Source: Cladosporium sp. IMV 00045 (Eukaryota; Ascomycota; Dothideomycetes; Cladosporiales; Cladosporiaceae). From it: a stretch of 18,946 bases of DNA. Under the pieces are notes generated by a model, which was not told the origin of the DNA, made no database searches, and worked only from the letters and a program-made list of their open reading frames with translations. A program made the translations under genes and the position numbers. The stretch spans positions 1-18,946 of the forward strand of contig MSJI02000065.1 in assembly GCA_001931905.2 (NCBI GenBank), in the 5' to 3' direction. Within the stretch, counting starts at the first letter, position 1. Each line of letters opens with the position of its first letter. Positions 10,118 through 18,760 of the stretch are shown here, piece by piece.

Positions 10118-13100
10118 ATGGCCGACCCAGTATCAGCAATAGGCATCGCGGCAGCGGCTGTTGAGTTCTTCTCTTTCAGCGCCAAAGCAATCAGTCTATG
10201 CAAACAGATCCACAGCAACGCCTCTGGAGCCACACAAGCAAATGAAGATCTGGAAAGATCAATTCGTAAGCTCAGCGACATCCAAAAGGAATTGCGGATC
10301 ACGACAGTTGGTGCCCCTCATGCCGAGATAGCAAAAGCACAACGAGAATGCCTGGAGATTTTTGAAAAATTGCTCAAGCTCCTCGATGGGCTCAAGGCTT
10401 CTTCGCAGCTTCAAAAGTCGCGCTTTTTGAAAAATGTTTCAGCAACGTGGAGTGCAATGAGATCTAAAAGCAAGGTCGAAAAGTTGGAAGCGAAGCTGAG
10501 GATAGCCGAGCGACAGTTCATGAGCGCGTTAACAATCGACACACGCAACGCCATCGAGGAAATCCTTCAGCAGCAGGGCAAAGATACTGATGTTCTCGAG
10601 AAGCTTCGAGAAGGGATGCAAGAGCTGCGACCGGAGGTGAAGCACGCCCGAGAGGAATCGAAGGTAGCGCATGCGAAGACGCACGAGGGACTTGCAACAG
10701 CGGAACGAAAACTTGAAGCTCTGGACGTGGCGAATACTACCTCACATCTCACCACTCACAAGGAGATCGGACAATTGGGTTCAAATATGGAACAACAATT
10801 CGAGAATTCCCATGTTTCTGCCCTCCACCGCGAGATCTTGGGAGGCCTAGAATTCCCCGAAATGAACGCGCGGCAACAGGATATCAAGCCACCTGCAGAG
10901 GGCACATTCGAGTGGGTATTTGATGGAACATCGCCGCATAAGGTTCATTACGACAAAGACCGCCCGTATCCTTATGAGCATGCATGGCGATATGACAACG
11001 ACGATGTAGTCAAAGAGGACCTAGCGCTTCGAGCAAGACTTTTGCAATGGCTGAAAAGTGACGAGCCGATCTTTTGGGTCAATGGAAAGGCAGGATCTGG
11101 CAAGTCGAGTTTGATGTCATTTATCGCCAACGATGATCGTTCAATGGAAGCATTGAGGCTATGGTCGAACGATTCTACTGTATACATCATCAAATTCTTC
11201 TTCTGGAAACCAGGCTCGCCTCTTCAGAGAAGCATTCCCGGCCTACTTCGATCATTACTCTACCAGCTGCTGAATATGGACCCCAAAAAGATCGATGATC
11301 TCCAAGCCAACGGGCTACTGACGGCTCATTCGGACTGGCCTCAAGCGAAGCTTTTGAAAACTCTGGGGAAAGTCCTTGACATGTCTCACGAAACACACAT
11401 CTGCTTTTTCATCGATGGCCTGGACGAGCATGACGGCGACTATACAGACCTTCTTGACTTGCTTCTGCAAACAAAATCCGCATCAAAAATCAAGACTTGT
11501 CTGTCGAGCAGACCCGAGCCTGCTTTCCTGGAGAGGCTGCAACGATTCTCGTCAATCAGTATGCAAGATCTGAATCGAGCGGATATTGAAACATTGGTTC
11601 GGCAAAAGCTGCAGCCGTATGAAGTACACCATCCACTTCTTGTACATAAAGTGACCGGGCGCGCTGAAGGGATCTTTCTCTGGGCCGTCTTGGTCTGCGG
11701 CTCACTCGTCGCTGGTCATGCAGCACACGACAGTACGGAAATGCTGGAAGAACGCTTGAATGCTATACCTTCCGGTCTTCGAGAGCTTTTCAATCATATG
11801 TTCTCGAAGATTGACGAACCACACCGCAAGTCGCTGGTGCTGTACTGTTACCTGTTGAAATGGAATTCGCAGCATCTTACTTTTCCTCCACATGTTGAGC
11901 TTATCACAGCGTCGCTGCATGCCGAAACAACTTCATCCCTGGAAGAATTCCTCAGCTTCTGCGAGACAGTTGAGAAACAAATCGTGGCTCAGAGTAAGGG
12001 ACTCATTGAAATTGCCAAAGAGAAGCCTGGAACCTCCGTGATCAATGCCTGGTCTCTCAGGGACCAGATGGACCACAAGATTCCTTTGAGCTCCACCGGT
12101 TGGGCGAGAAACCAGAGATTGCTCGATTTCGCAAACCTGAGAATACAGTGGGTGCATCGGACAGCTCATGATTGCATTTTTGGTGAAAACAACGAGAGAA
12201 TTGCAGCATGGCTACGATCTATCGATGAAGACGAGCTCCGGAGACAAGTCGTATTTGGATGCTTGTGGCTTGCACGATGGTCGCCCACAACGAGGGTTAT
12301 CAGAAAGGATGTAGACAGTACTGCCGAGACGAGAAGCGTCATTTTCGGGCTCACAAAAGATGTTGCAACACTCTGCAGCTTTTCCGAACAACGAAACTAC
12401 CAGGCTCTTGATACAATGCTTGACCTACTGGTCTCTTCATTTGATCACGGCAGCCGCGAGAACTGTAGGAAGCTTCTTCTGGACTGTCAAGTCAAGCAAT
12501 ACGACTTTACTCCGATAGAATGGACGCCTCTTGTCCAATTCTGGCATGCTATCTGTTCTGGAGCGGTTCATGGCTATTATCTCTCGCGATTTGATCAATT
12601 GGAAAACCACTCTTTCGCATCTGCCATATGCGCTGATTTGATTATTGCACTGGGTGAATATGACAAGGAATGGATTCGTGGTTCATATGCTCCCCGCCTT
12701 CTTGATGTCATGTCTCGAAAGCTTGCGCTCGATGCGCAATCAATGCGATCATCTGGCCAACTGACACCCGACAGGCATTGCGAAGTTCTGGGCCAAGAGT
12801 CCTCTTACAGAAGGCTGATCTTGACATGGGAAGGGAACGGTGGCCACGTTGATCTACCCATCGTCCTTGGTGTTGCCGAAATGTTGCATTATGATTACCG
12901 GGGGGAGGAGGATGAGCCAGCTTTGCAACTGACACGAATGATAGACATGTTCAACACCCGTATACCGTTGATCGGAGTGCTCAATACCGGCGCAGATAAT
13001 AGCATTCTACCTCCTCAGTTCTTATGGGGGATTGAAGATTATGCAAAAAATTACGCTGCTCACTTGGGCCACGCTTTGCCGCAGTCAATTGACGACGTCT

Positions 13101-13510
13101 CGCCCGCTTTGCGTCTGATGTGCTTGCGTACACCTGGACATCCAAAACCCAAGGTCACTGACGAGAGAAACAAGCACTGGTCACCCGAGGTTGTCGCTTC
13201 AATTGAGATGAGCAGCACTGTGAAGGCGATGCTACTGGATCAGAAAGTGAAGGAAGTCGACTACGAAAAAGGGGGAGCCGGAACGTGTTGGCTTGGTACG
13301 CCAGCAGACTTCACGAAATGTCACGAAGCCATCGTGAGCGACATTTGGGCCGACGCTAAGCACGAGCTCAATGCATGGCAACAGCTTTATGCCCTTGCCT
13401 GTGTGAAGACATATTTCAGAATGATGTGGATATCCGAACGAGAGGCTCCCTCTCCACATTCTTCGTCCGGAGAGGAGAGCGAGAATTCCGATGTCGCGGA
13501 GATTGATTGA
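10118..13510 (+). CDS. NACHT/STAND NTPase (fungal NLR-like)
   Basis: An uninterrupted 1130-residue frame. STAND NTPases are signal-activated switches; fungal NLR-like members act in non-self recognition and regulated cell death. The start (MADPVSAIGIAAAAVEFFSF) is the classic N-terminal helix of fungal STAND proteins (SesA/NACHT_N type), followed by helical and coiled-coil sequence to about residue 215. Walker A is GKAGSGKS (323-330); Walker B is ICFFIDGLDE (428-437), with the acidic pair typical of NACHT; a sensor-like LSSRPEP and then DLNRADIETLV follow. WVHRTAHD (678-685) marks the winged-helix/DUF7791-type region seen in fungal NACHT proteins. The last ~430 residues show no ankyrin, WD40 or TPR repeats that I can detect, and end in a Ser/Glu-rich acidic tail. 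No effector partner gene with HeLo, HET or prion-like motif lies alongside. Start context (gcaATGgcc) is good. Ligand unknown. Confidence 0.87.
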   Translation: MADPVSAIGIAAAAVEFFSFSAKAISLCKQIHSNASGATQANEDLERSIRKLSDIQKELRITTVGAPHAEIAKAQRECLEIFEKLLKLLDGLKASSQLQKSRFLKNVSATWSAMRSKSKVEKLEAKLRIAERQFMSALTIDTRNAIEEILQQQGKDTDVLEKLREGMQELRPEVKHAREESKVAHAKTHEGLATAERKLEALDVANTTSHLTTHKEIGQLGSNMEQQFENSHVSALHREILGGLEFPEMNARQQDIKPPAEGTFEWVFDGTSPHKVHYDKDRPYPYEHAWRYDNDDVVKEDLALRARLLQWLKSDEPIFWVNGKAGSGKSSLMSFIANDDRSMEALRLWSNDSTVYIIKFFFWKPGSPLQRSIPGLLRSLLYQLLNMDPKKIDDLQANGLLTAHSDWPQAKLLKTLGKVLDMSHETHICFFIDGLDEHDGDYTDLLDLLLQTKSASKIKTCLSSRPEPAFLERLQRFSSISMQDLNRADIETLVRQKLQPYEVHHPLLVHKVTGRAEGIFLWAVLVCGSLVAGHAAHDSTEMLEERLNAIPSGLRELFNHMFSKIDEPHRKSLVLYCYLLKWNSQHLTFPPHVELITASLHAETTSSLEEFLSFCETVEKQIVAQSKGLIEIAKEKPGTSVINAWSLRDQMDHKIPLSSTGWARNQRLLDFANLRIQWVHRTAHDCIFGENNERIAAWLRSIDEDELRRQVVFGCLWLARWSPTTRVIRKDVDSTAETRSVIFGLTKDVATLCSFSEQRNYQALDTMLDLLVSSFDHGSRENCRKLLLDCQVKQYDFTPIEWTPLVQFWHAICSGAVHGYYLSRFDQLENHSFASAICADLIIALGEYDKEWIRGSYAPRLLDVMSRKLALDAQSMRSSGQLTPDRHCEVLGQESSYRRLILTWEGNGGHVDLPIVLGVAEMLHYDYRGEEDEPALQLTRMIDMFNTRIPLIGVLNTGADNSILPPQFLWGIEDYAKNYAAHLGHALPQSIDDVSPALRLMCLRTPGHPKPKVTDERNKHWSPEVVASIEMSSTVKAMLLDQKVKEVDYEKGGAGTCWLGTPADFTKCHEAIVSDIWADAKHELNAWQQLYALACVKTYFRMMWISEREAPSPHSSSGEESENSDVAEID

Positions 13511-14300
13511 GCTTGGGAAACCGGTGGCGGTGAGCCCATAATGTACATATTTCGCATGGCTGTGGAACCATTCTGTAAGTCTTCAAGTGTCTACCTACGC
13601 AACTTTGATGTCTTACGATTCGTTGGTATAGTGATGACAGGATAAGGTAGACAGGTGGACACTAAAGCATATCAGCCGTTGCCGATGGCCGATGCTCAAC
13701 GGGCCGTTGTGGACCTGCTTTAGCCTGGCACGTGAATCCGGGGGTTAAGGTATTGCAAGCATTAAGACCATACAGAAATGCAGAGATGTGATTGATGTGA
13801 CGAGAAGCGAGATCTTGGACAGATCCCTGAAACGAGACTTTTGAATGGGATGGACGTATGGACCATCACTGAAGATCGTCGAGGCTTTCGGTTACGACGT
13901 TACACATGAATGATGAGCGAAGATTTTGTGTAATCTACGTCTATTGCCGAGAAGATCGGCAGACACGGCTCCATTTCCCATTCGATGAACCTTCTTTTCT
14001 GCACATACCGCCTGACACGGCCTTCTCTGTCTTCTCCGCACTTGCTGTCGCAACTTTCCAACTCCACGACTCCCACTTGCTTGTCTCCCAACAACTACGC
14101 TGCATCGTTCACAGCAGTTGTAGTTCCCCTTCAACAGCGAATCTCCCAAACTCTTTTATCAGCTTATCGGCGCTGGACGCTTCTTTCCCCTCGCCTTGAT
14201 TGACAATTCCCATACGCGACCACTCCGATACCGATAGCGACGGGATATTACGGTGTGCTTGGCCGGGAGCATCGTAAGATTGGACCAGTACTAGGCGAAT
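13511..14300. other. Intergenic: NACHT 3' flank and MFS promoter
   Basis: A 790-nt region. From about 13980 to 14200 it is C/T-rich with many CTTCTC and TCTCC tracts, as in TATA-less fungal promoters and 5' leaders. An ATG-started ORF at 13906-14199 reads as translated leader (Ser/Leu/Pro-rich) and is not called. Two regulatory-looking motifs are listed separately. Confidence 0.5.
13697..13734 (+). promoter_or_regulatory. CGG-N1-CCG palindrome and CACGTG box
   Basis: CAACGGGCCGTTG at 13697-13709 is an inverted repeat of CAACGG around one base, the layout bound by Zn2Cys6 dimers. CACGTG at 13729-13734 is the E-box core bound by bHLH factors such as Pho4 and Cbf1 types. Both lie about 570-600 nt before the MFS start. 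Short motifs occur by chance, so the function is inference. Confidence 0.25.
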
Positions 14301-16196
14301 ATGGTACTTACACGAGAAGGATCCTCTCCACAAGACCCAGACAAGTTTCCGACGGCGCAGCTCTTTCTGCTAGGTTCGTCTTGCGATTGCATTGTGCCTT
14401 AACATCGCATCAGTTTACTGATACATGCATTACAGCGCTTGTACGAGTCGCCGAGCCCATTGCGATTACCTCGATTTTCCCATACGCATGGAAGCTAGTG
14501 TTGCACTTTGAGATTGGCGATAGGAGCAATGCATCATTCTATGCGGGAATACTCATTGCGGCTTTCGCTTTGGCGGAGGCCTGCAGCAGTGTGTACGTTC
14601 AGTTAGGCAGAGATTTACGTGAAATCTTGGGAGAGTTTTCCAATCTCGGAATCAAGTGGCTGACTTGGATGGCAGGTTCTGGGGCGCGCTCTCGGATAAG
14701 CTAGGAAGAAAACCGGTCGTTCTAATGGGATGCTGCGGAACCATTGTTTCTCTTTTATCGGTCGGTTTGAGTACAAACTTCTGGATTGCACTGATTGGCA
14801 GAGCACTTGGTGGAGCCCTCAATGGTAACATGGGTGTAATCCAAACAATGGTGGGCGAGATGATCACCAATCCGGAGCATGAGCGTAAGCATAGGCCCAT
14901 CCTCCTCATGAATTCCATCATTGACGTTCAACAGCCAAAGCATACGCCGTTATGCCATTTGTATGGTCTGTGGGAACGATCGTCGGCCCTTCTATTGGTG
15001 GACTATTCTCTGAGCCGGTCAAGAATTTCCCGCGATACTTCTCCGCGCATGGGGTGTTCGATCGCTTTCCTTACCTTCTACCCAACCTGATCTGCTCTGC
15101 CTTGATGGTACTCTCCATCATTGCAGCCTGGATCTTCATGGACGAGACACACCCCGACAAGCAGCCACCCAGCCAGACGAACGAACCGCACAGACCCAGC
15201 ATGTCTACCGGCAGACCTCTTTTCCCAGCTCAACCTACTTCCACCGGCGCTGGCGCAAACATTGAGCATGAAAGCTATGGCACTTTCAATCACATTGAGG
15301 AATCAGCAGTTAAGGAAGACTGGAACGTCAAAGCCGACGGAACAAGCAGACCGTCTAGTACGAGCGAGAAAACTTTCACAAAGCGCGTCATTCTCCTCAC
15401 GGTGGCTTTGGGTATCTTCACGTACCACAGCATGACTTACGATCATCTCTTGCCGATCTTCTTCCAGGATGAGCGCGTCCCACCTGATGGAACCCACATG
15501 CTGGATGACAGCTTCACGCCAGGCTCGCTTGCTGGTGGCCTTGGGCTCAGTACAAAGGATGTCGGCGTCGTAATGACAGTACAGGGCCTCATCGCACTCT
15601 TTATCCAGGCGGTAGTATTTCCATTGATGGCAAGCTACCTCGGCATCTGGCGCACCTTCATTGTCGTCACCTTGGCACACCCAATCGCCTACTTCATCGT
15701 CCCTTGGCTTGTCTACCTGCCGCAAAATCTGCTCTACCCTGGAATCTACGCTTGTCTCACCATCCGCAACCTCACCTCGATCGTGGCCTATCCGATTCTC
15801 CTCATCCTGATAAAAGAAGCCTCCCCTGCACCCAACTGTCTCGGCAAAATCAACGGTTTGGCTGCTTCCACCGGCGCCGCCTGCCGCACGATGGCTGCAC
15901 CAATTGCTGGCTTCTTGTACGGCGTTGGTATTCAGGTCGACTTCACTGCTCTCGCTTGGTGGGCCAGCACCGTGGTTGCTCTCGTTGGTGCGGTGCAGGC
16001 TTTCTTCATCGTCCAGCGAAAGACCGGTCCTCAGCATGAAGTCCACGTTGCTGCACCTTTCCACTTCATGGAGAACGAGCACCAAGAGCGTCGCCACCGT
16101 CATTCGGTCGTGCACATTCACATTGGAGAAGAGGAAGGAAATGCTGGTGCGAATGAGAGAACACCTCTGAGGCCCACGCGTTCTGCGCTGCATTGA
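14301..16196 (+). CDS. MFS transporter (DHA1/ZIFL, YCR023C-like)
   Basis: Major facilitator transporter resembling yeast YCR023C and plant ZIF-like carriers, probably a proton antiporter in the plasma or vacuolar membrane. Exons 14301-14373, 14436-14592, 14676-14884, 14935-16196 give 567 codons (566 residues). Introns of 62, 83 and 50 nt begin gttcgt, gtacgt and gtaagc. The N-terminus (FPTAQLFLLALVRVAEPIAI) continues into SIFPYAWKLV, the TM1 signature of this family. Motif A is GALSDKLGRK (80-89). Motif C of antiporters, SVGTIVGPSIGG (158-169), sits in TM5. A polar loop of about 75 residues (217-293) separates the two six-helix halves. The C-terminal tail has eight His residues within about 34 (nt 16034-16125), including RRHRH and HIHIGEEE, a possible metal-sensing or metal-binding patch. 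Substrate unknown: drugs, metabolites or metal chelates are all possible. Family confident. Confidence 0.88.
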
Positions 16197-16704
16197 GATG
16201 GTTTGGAGCAGCGTTCGGTATGGCTCTTCAGGTGCGTACAAAGTGTCTTTTGTTGCGTTCAGTGGATAATGAGGTTCGCTCTTTGTTCCGTTCTTGATTC
16301 TTTTTGATCATCCAAGCTTAGAGCGCTCGCTTCGGTCTTGTTATTTGTTGTCCTTTCATTGGTGTTAGCGGGTACACGGAACACAGTACACGGCAGACAG
16401 AATGGATACCCTTCTTTGGAGTTCACGGTGGGTATACATGGTCCGGCTTATACATTCGTAAAGGAGATAGAGACTGTATCACGTTAATGCTTTGCAGCAC
16501 CTTGGTCCTCTCGCAGATCCGTGTCGTATGTTAGGGTAAGATGTAGCACAGTAAGTGAGGCCTCAAGAAAGACATCATGATGGTGTTGCTTACGATACGC
16601 TCCCTGGTCTGGCTGGTTCATATCGCCAATACCGTCGAGCATCGATGCGTTTGCAAGCTGTTAACCAAGGTATTATGACTTTCTCCGCCGTTTTCTGTAG
16701 ATGT

Positions 16705-16740
16705 TCGTCGACTTTGACGCGCTCGTCGACATCGACGCGC
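16705..16740 (+). repeat. 18-bp imperfect tandem duplication
   Basis: TCGTCGACTTTGACGCGC is followed directly by TCGTCGACATCGACGCGC; they differ at two positions. If translated from ATG 16701 the copies read VDFDAL and VDIDAP. Confidence 0.6.
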
Positions 16741-16917
16741 CTCAATGCAATTTCCGAATCGCCGCCGCAAGCTCTCTATTCACATGCATTCGCCACCCTT
16801 GCTATTGTGACTCCGCCCAATCGCTTGATGCACACCTGCGAAATCCCACACCACTCGCTTCACGACCTCTTCCCTTCCGCACAAGCAGCAGACCAGACCC
16901 TCCAACCGCTCTATCGC

Positions 16918-16924
16918 TATATAT
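16918..16924 (+). promoter_or_regulatory. Candidate TATA box of the F-box gene
   Basis: TATATAT lies about 110 nt before the leader-intron donor and 178 nt before the ATG at 17102. If used, transcription would begin downstream of 16940, leaving the upstream ATG at 16701 outside the mRNA. Confidence 0.35.
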
Positions 16925-17034
16925 CAACAGCGTACACTATTCTACAAGAGCCAACAACATCACGACGCCGACGTCTGCTGCACACTGCCTTCACGGCTCC
17001 AAGATCGACACTCCAACGACTCTCGCACCACCTC

Positions 17035-17084
17035 GTAAGTATCCCCTAACCGCTTCTTCAAAACGTATCAACCAACAATCACAG
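17035..17084 (+). other. Leader (5' UTR) intron of the F-box gene
   Basis: A 50-nt intron with donor GTAAGT at 17035, a perfect CTAAC branch site at 17046-17050, and acceptor ACAG ending at 17084, only 17 nt before the ATG at 17102. Splicing here also fuses an upstream open frame (ATG 16701) in phase with the F-box frame; see findings. Confidence 0.6.
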
Positions 17085-17101
17085 CAGCCACCAGCGCAAC
17101 A

Positions 17102-17782
17102 ATGGCGACCACTGCAGTCCACCGCGCCCTCAACACCACCGAGCTCCTCGAGATGATCCTCCTCGAAGAAGCCATCGATCTGCACCAGTTGTTCGCCTGC
17201 CAGCGCGTCAACAAGAAGTTCGGCGCCGTCATGGAAGGCTCCGAGAAGCTGCGCATCAAAATGTGCCTGCAGCACAGCGACAAGGACCTCGCCCCAAAAG
17301 AGGGCAAAGAAGAAGAGTGGCTGAGAGACGGCAAGACCGTCGCCAACTTCCTCAACCCGCTGCTCGGGCACGTCAAGCGAATTGTCGTGTACACCTGGTG
17401 GGCGCGCGGTGCCGAGGAGACGTATTTCTTCGACACGGAGGACAGGAGGAGCGCCGTCCCCGTCGTCATCGACCCCAAGATCGCGCCGGAGTTGGCGCTG
17501 TTCAACGATGTTTTGTTGGAGTTTTGGAGGAAGGATGGCCGCCTGCGCGTCGCGTTCAGAGTCAGCGACGTGGCGAGGATGAAGTTCAGATCTCGCCCAG
17601 GGGGCTCGTGGCGTAAGATGATGCTGACCAGTACGCCCGCCGTCGCCGCCGCAGAGGGCTCGGAGGCCCAGCAAAGGGCGAAGGTCACTCTCGGGCAGTT
17701 CGCGGATATGCTGGTGGAGAGGTCGGCGCCCGGCGAGGCACCTTTCCACCACCGCGAGCGCGTGGAAGACGTTTGGCAGTAG
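17102..17782 (+). CDS. F-box domain protein
   Basis: A 226-residue protein of a small fungal F-box family; F-box proteins recruit substrates to SCF ubiquitin ligases through Skp1. The F-box is at the N-terminus: VHRALNTTELLEMILLEE, then IDLHQLFACQRVNKKFGAVM, with the usual Leu pattern and the SEKLRIKM end seen in this family (S..LR.K.). Near the C-terminus GGSWRKMMLT matches the conserved SWRKM(L)LT motif of these short fungal members. The middle (about 75-165) has no recognised substrate domain. The start at 17102 places the F-box 12 residues in, normal for the family. The gene is GC-rich, which leaves long meaningless frames on the opposite strand. The downstream side carries the 88-bp tandem array. 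Substrate unknown. Confidence 0.75.
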   Translation: MATTAVHRALNTTELLEMILLEEAIDLHQLFACQRVNKKFGAVMEGSEKLRIKMCLQHSDKDLAPKEGKEEEWLRDGKTVANFLNPLLGHVKRIVVYTWWARGAEETYFFDTEDRRSAVPVVIDPKIAPELALFNDVLLEFWRKDGRLRVAFRVSDVARMKFRSRPGGSWRKMMLTSTPAVAAAEGSEAQQRAKVTLGQFADMLVERSAPGEAPFHHRERVEDVWQ

Positions 17783-17839
17783 ATAGAGGACGGGCAGACG
17801 AGACATGACAAGACAAGACAAGTACCAGATGCACCATTT
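17783..17839. other. F-box 3' flank with short ACAAG repeat
   Basis: A 57-nt link between the F-box stop codon and the first recognisable 88-bp unit. It contains three tandem ACAAG pentamers at about 17808-17822. It presumably belongs to the F-box 3' UTR. Confidence 0.4.
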
Positions 17840-18760
17840 GCATAGTTCCCTCAGGTTTTTACGGAGAAGCTTAGTTCGAAGATCAAGGATCTGCGTGGCA
17901 GGATAGCTGACTGACTATATCAAGCGTGATGGTACTAGCATGGCCGTCACGGAGAGACATGGTTTGAAACTTAAAGATCTCTGTGGCAGGGTATTAGTTT
18001 GAATACACCCAGCGTGTTGGTATATGCATGCCCAACACGGAGAGACGTCGTTCGGAGAACAAGGATCTCCAAGACAAGGGTGACAGATCGATGAAACCAT
18101 GCATAATGGTACCAGCGTGAATGATACCCAGAAGCATGGTCCTGAGCATACTACTCTCGGAGGAACCGTAGTGGCTTACACAAACTAAAATCGATGGTAC
18201 TAGCATGGCCGACACGGAGAAGCGTCGCTTAAAAGCTAGGACTCTCGATGGATCTCCAATAGCTTACATGGTCGAGAGTCGATGGTGGGAGCATAGGCGA
18301 CACCGAGAAGCATCGTTCTGGACCTATTGTCCTCAATGGAACTGTCTTAGTTCACATGATTTGAACACGATGGTACAAGCATAACCGATACGGAGAAGCA
18401 TCTTTCTAAGCTCACTTCTCTCAATGGATCTGTGGCAGATTAAACGATCTGAAGTCGATGGTACAAGCATAGCCGCCACGGAGATGCGTCGTTCAGGGCT
18501 TATTACTCTCAAAGGAACTGTCTCTGTTCACATGATGTGAAAACGATGGTACAAGCACAGCCGCCACGGAGATACATCGTCCAGAGCTTGCTACTCTCAA
18601 TGGAACCGTCTCTGTCCATATGATCTGGAGACGATGATACAAGCATAGCCGACGCGGAGAAGCGTCACTCCGGGCTCTCTTCTCCGAGTGGAACTGTATA
18701 CATGTCCATGATCTGGAGACGACGATACGAGCACTGCGGTTCCGGAGAAGACTCTGTGGA
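17840..18760. repeat. Degenerate tandem array, 88-bp period
   Basis: About ten units, starting near 17840, 17928, 18016, 18105, 18193, 18281, 18369, 18457, 18545, 18633 and 18721 (the last is partial). Spacing is 88 bp except around the third unit (89). The consensus begins GATGGTACAAGCATRGCC, then CACGGAGAAGCGTCG about 20 nt in, then CTCTCAATGGAACTGTCT in the second half, ending near CATGATCTGRAGAC. Neighbouring right-hand units are alike; left units are more diverged but keep ACGGAG in register (17861, 17949 and onward). 88 is not a multiple of 3 and stops occur in all frames, so it is not coding. No transposase or LTR is seen. Function unknown: satellite-like spacer, part of a 3' transcript, or a structural RNA locus. 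Confidence 0.85.

Larger units (their letters stand above)
16197..17101. other. Intergenic: MFS 3' flank and F-box promoter/leader
   Basis: A 905-nt region. The left part is AT-richer 3' flank. From about 16840 it turns C-rich, as in a fungal promoter and 5' leader. An imperfect 18-bp tandem duplication lies at 16705-16740 (16 of 18 identical). TATATAT at 16918-16924 may be the TATA element of the F-box gene, and a leader intron follows (17035-17084). Confidence 0.5.

Noticed and set aside
13906..14199. 97-codon ATG ORF upstream of the MFS gene
   Set aside because: Composition is that of a C/T-rich leader; no homology recognised.
15303..16241. 312-codon open frame on the minus strand
   Set aside because: It lies over the large last exon of the MFS gene, whose plus-strand product has clear family motifs; the minus-strand peptide has no domain character.
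16991..17821. 276- and 247-codon minus-strand frames over the F-box gene
   Set aside because: High GC content leaves few stops; the plus strand encodes a recognisable F-box and SWRKM motif, so these are shadows.
17861..17880. tRNA B-box-like GTTCGAA in the array
   Set aside because: No matching A-box, acceptor stem or cloverleaf could be folded around it, and it is not kept in other units.
17840..18760. CRISPR-like array
   Set aside because: Units are contiguous and similar along their full length with no unique spacers, in a eukaryotic context.
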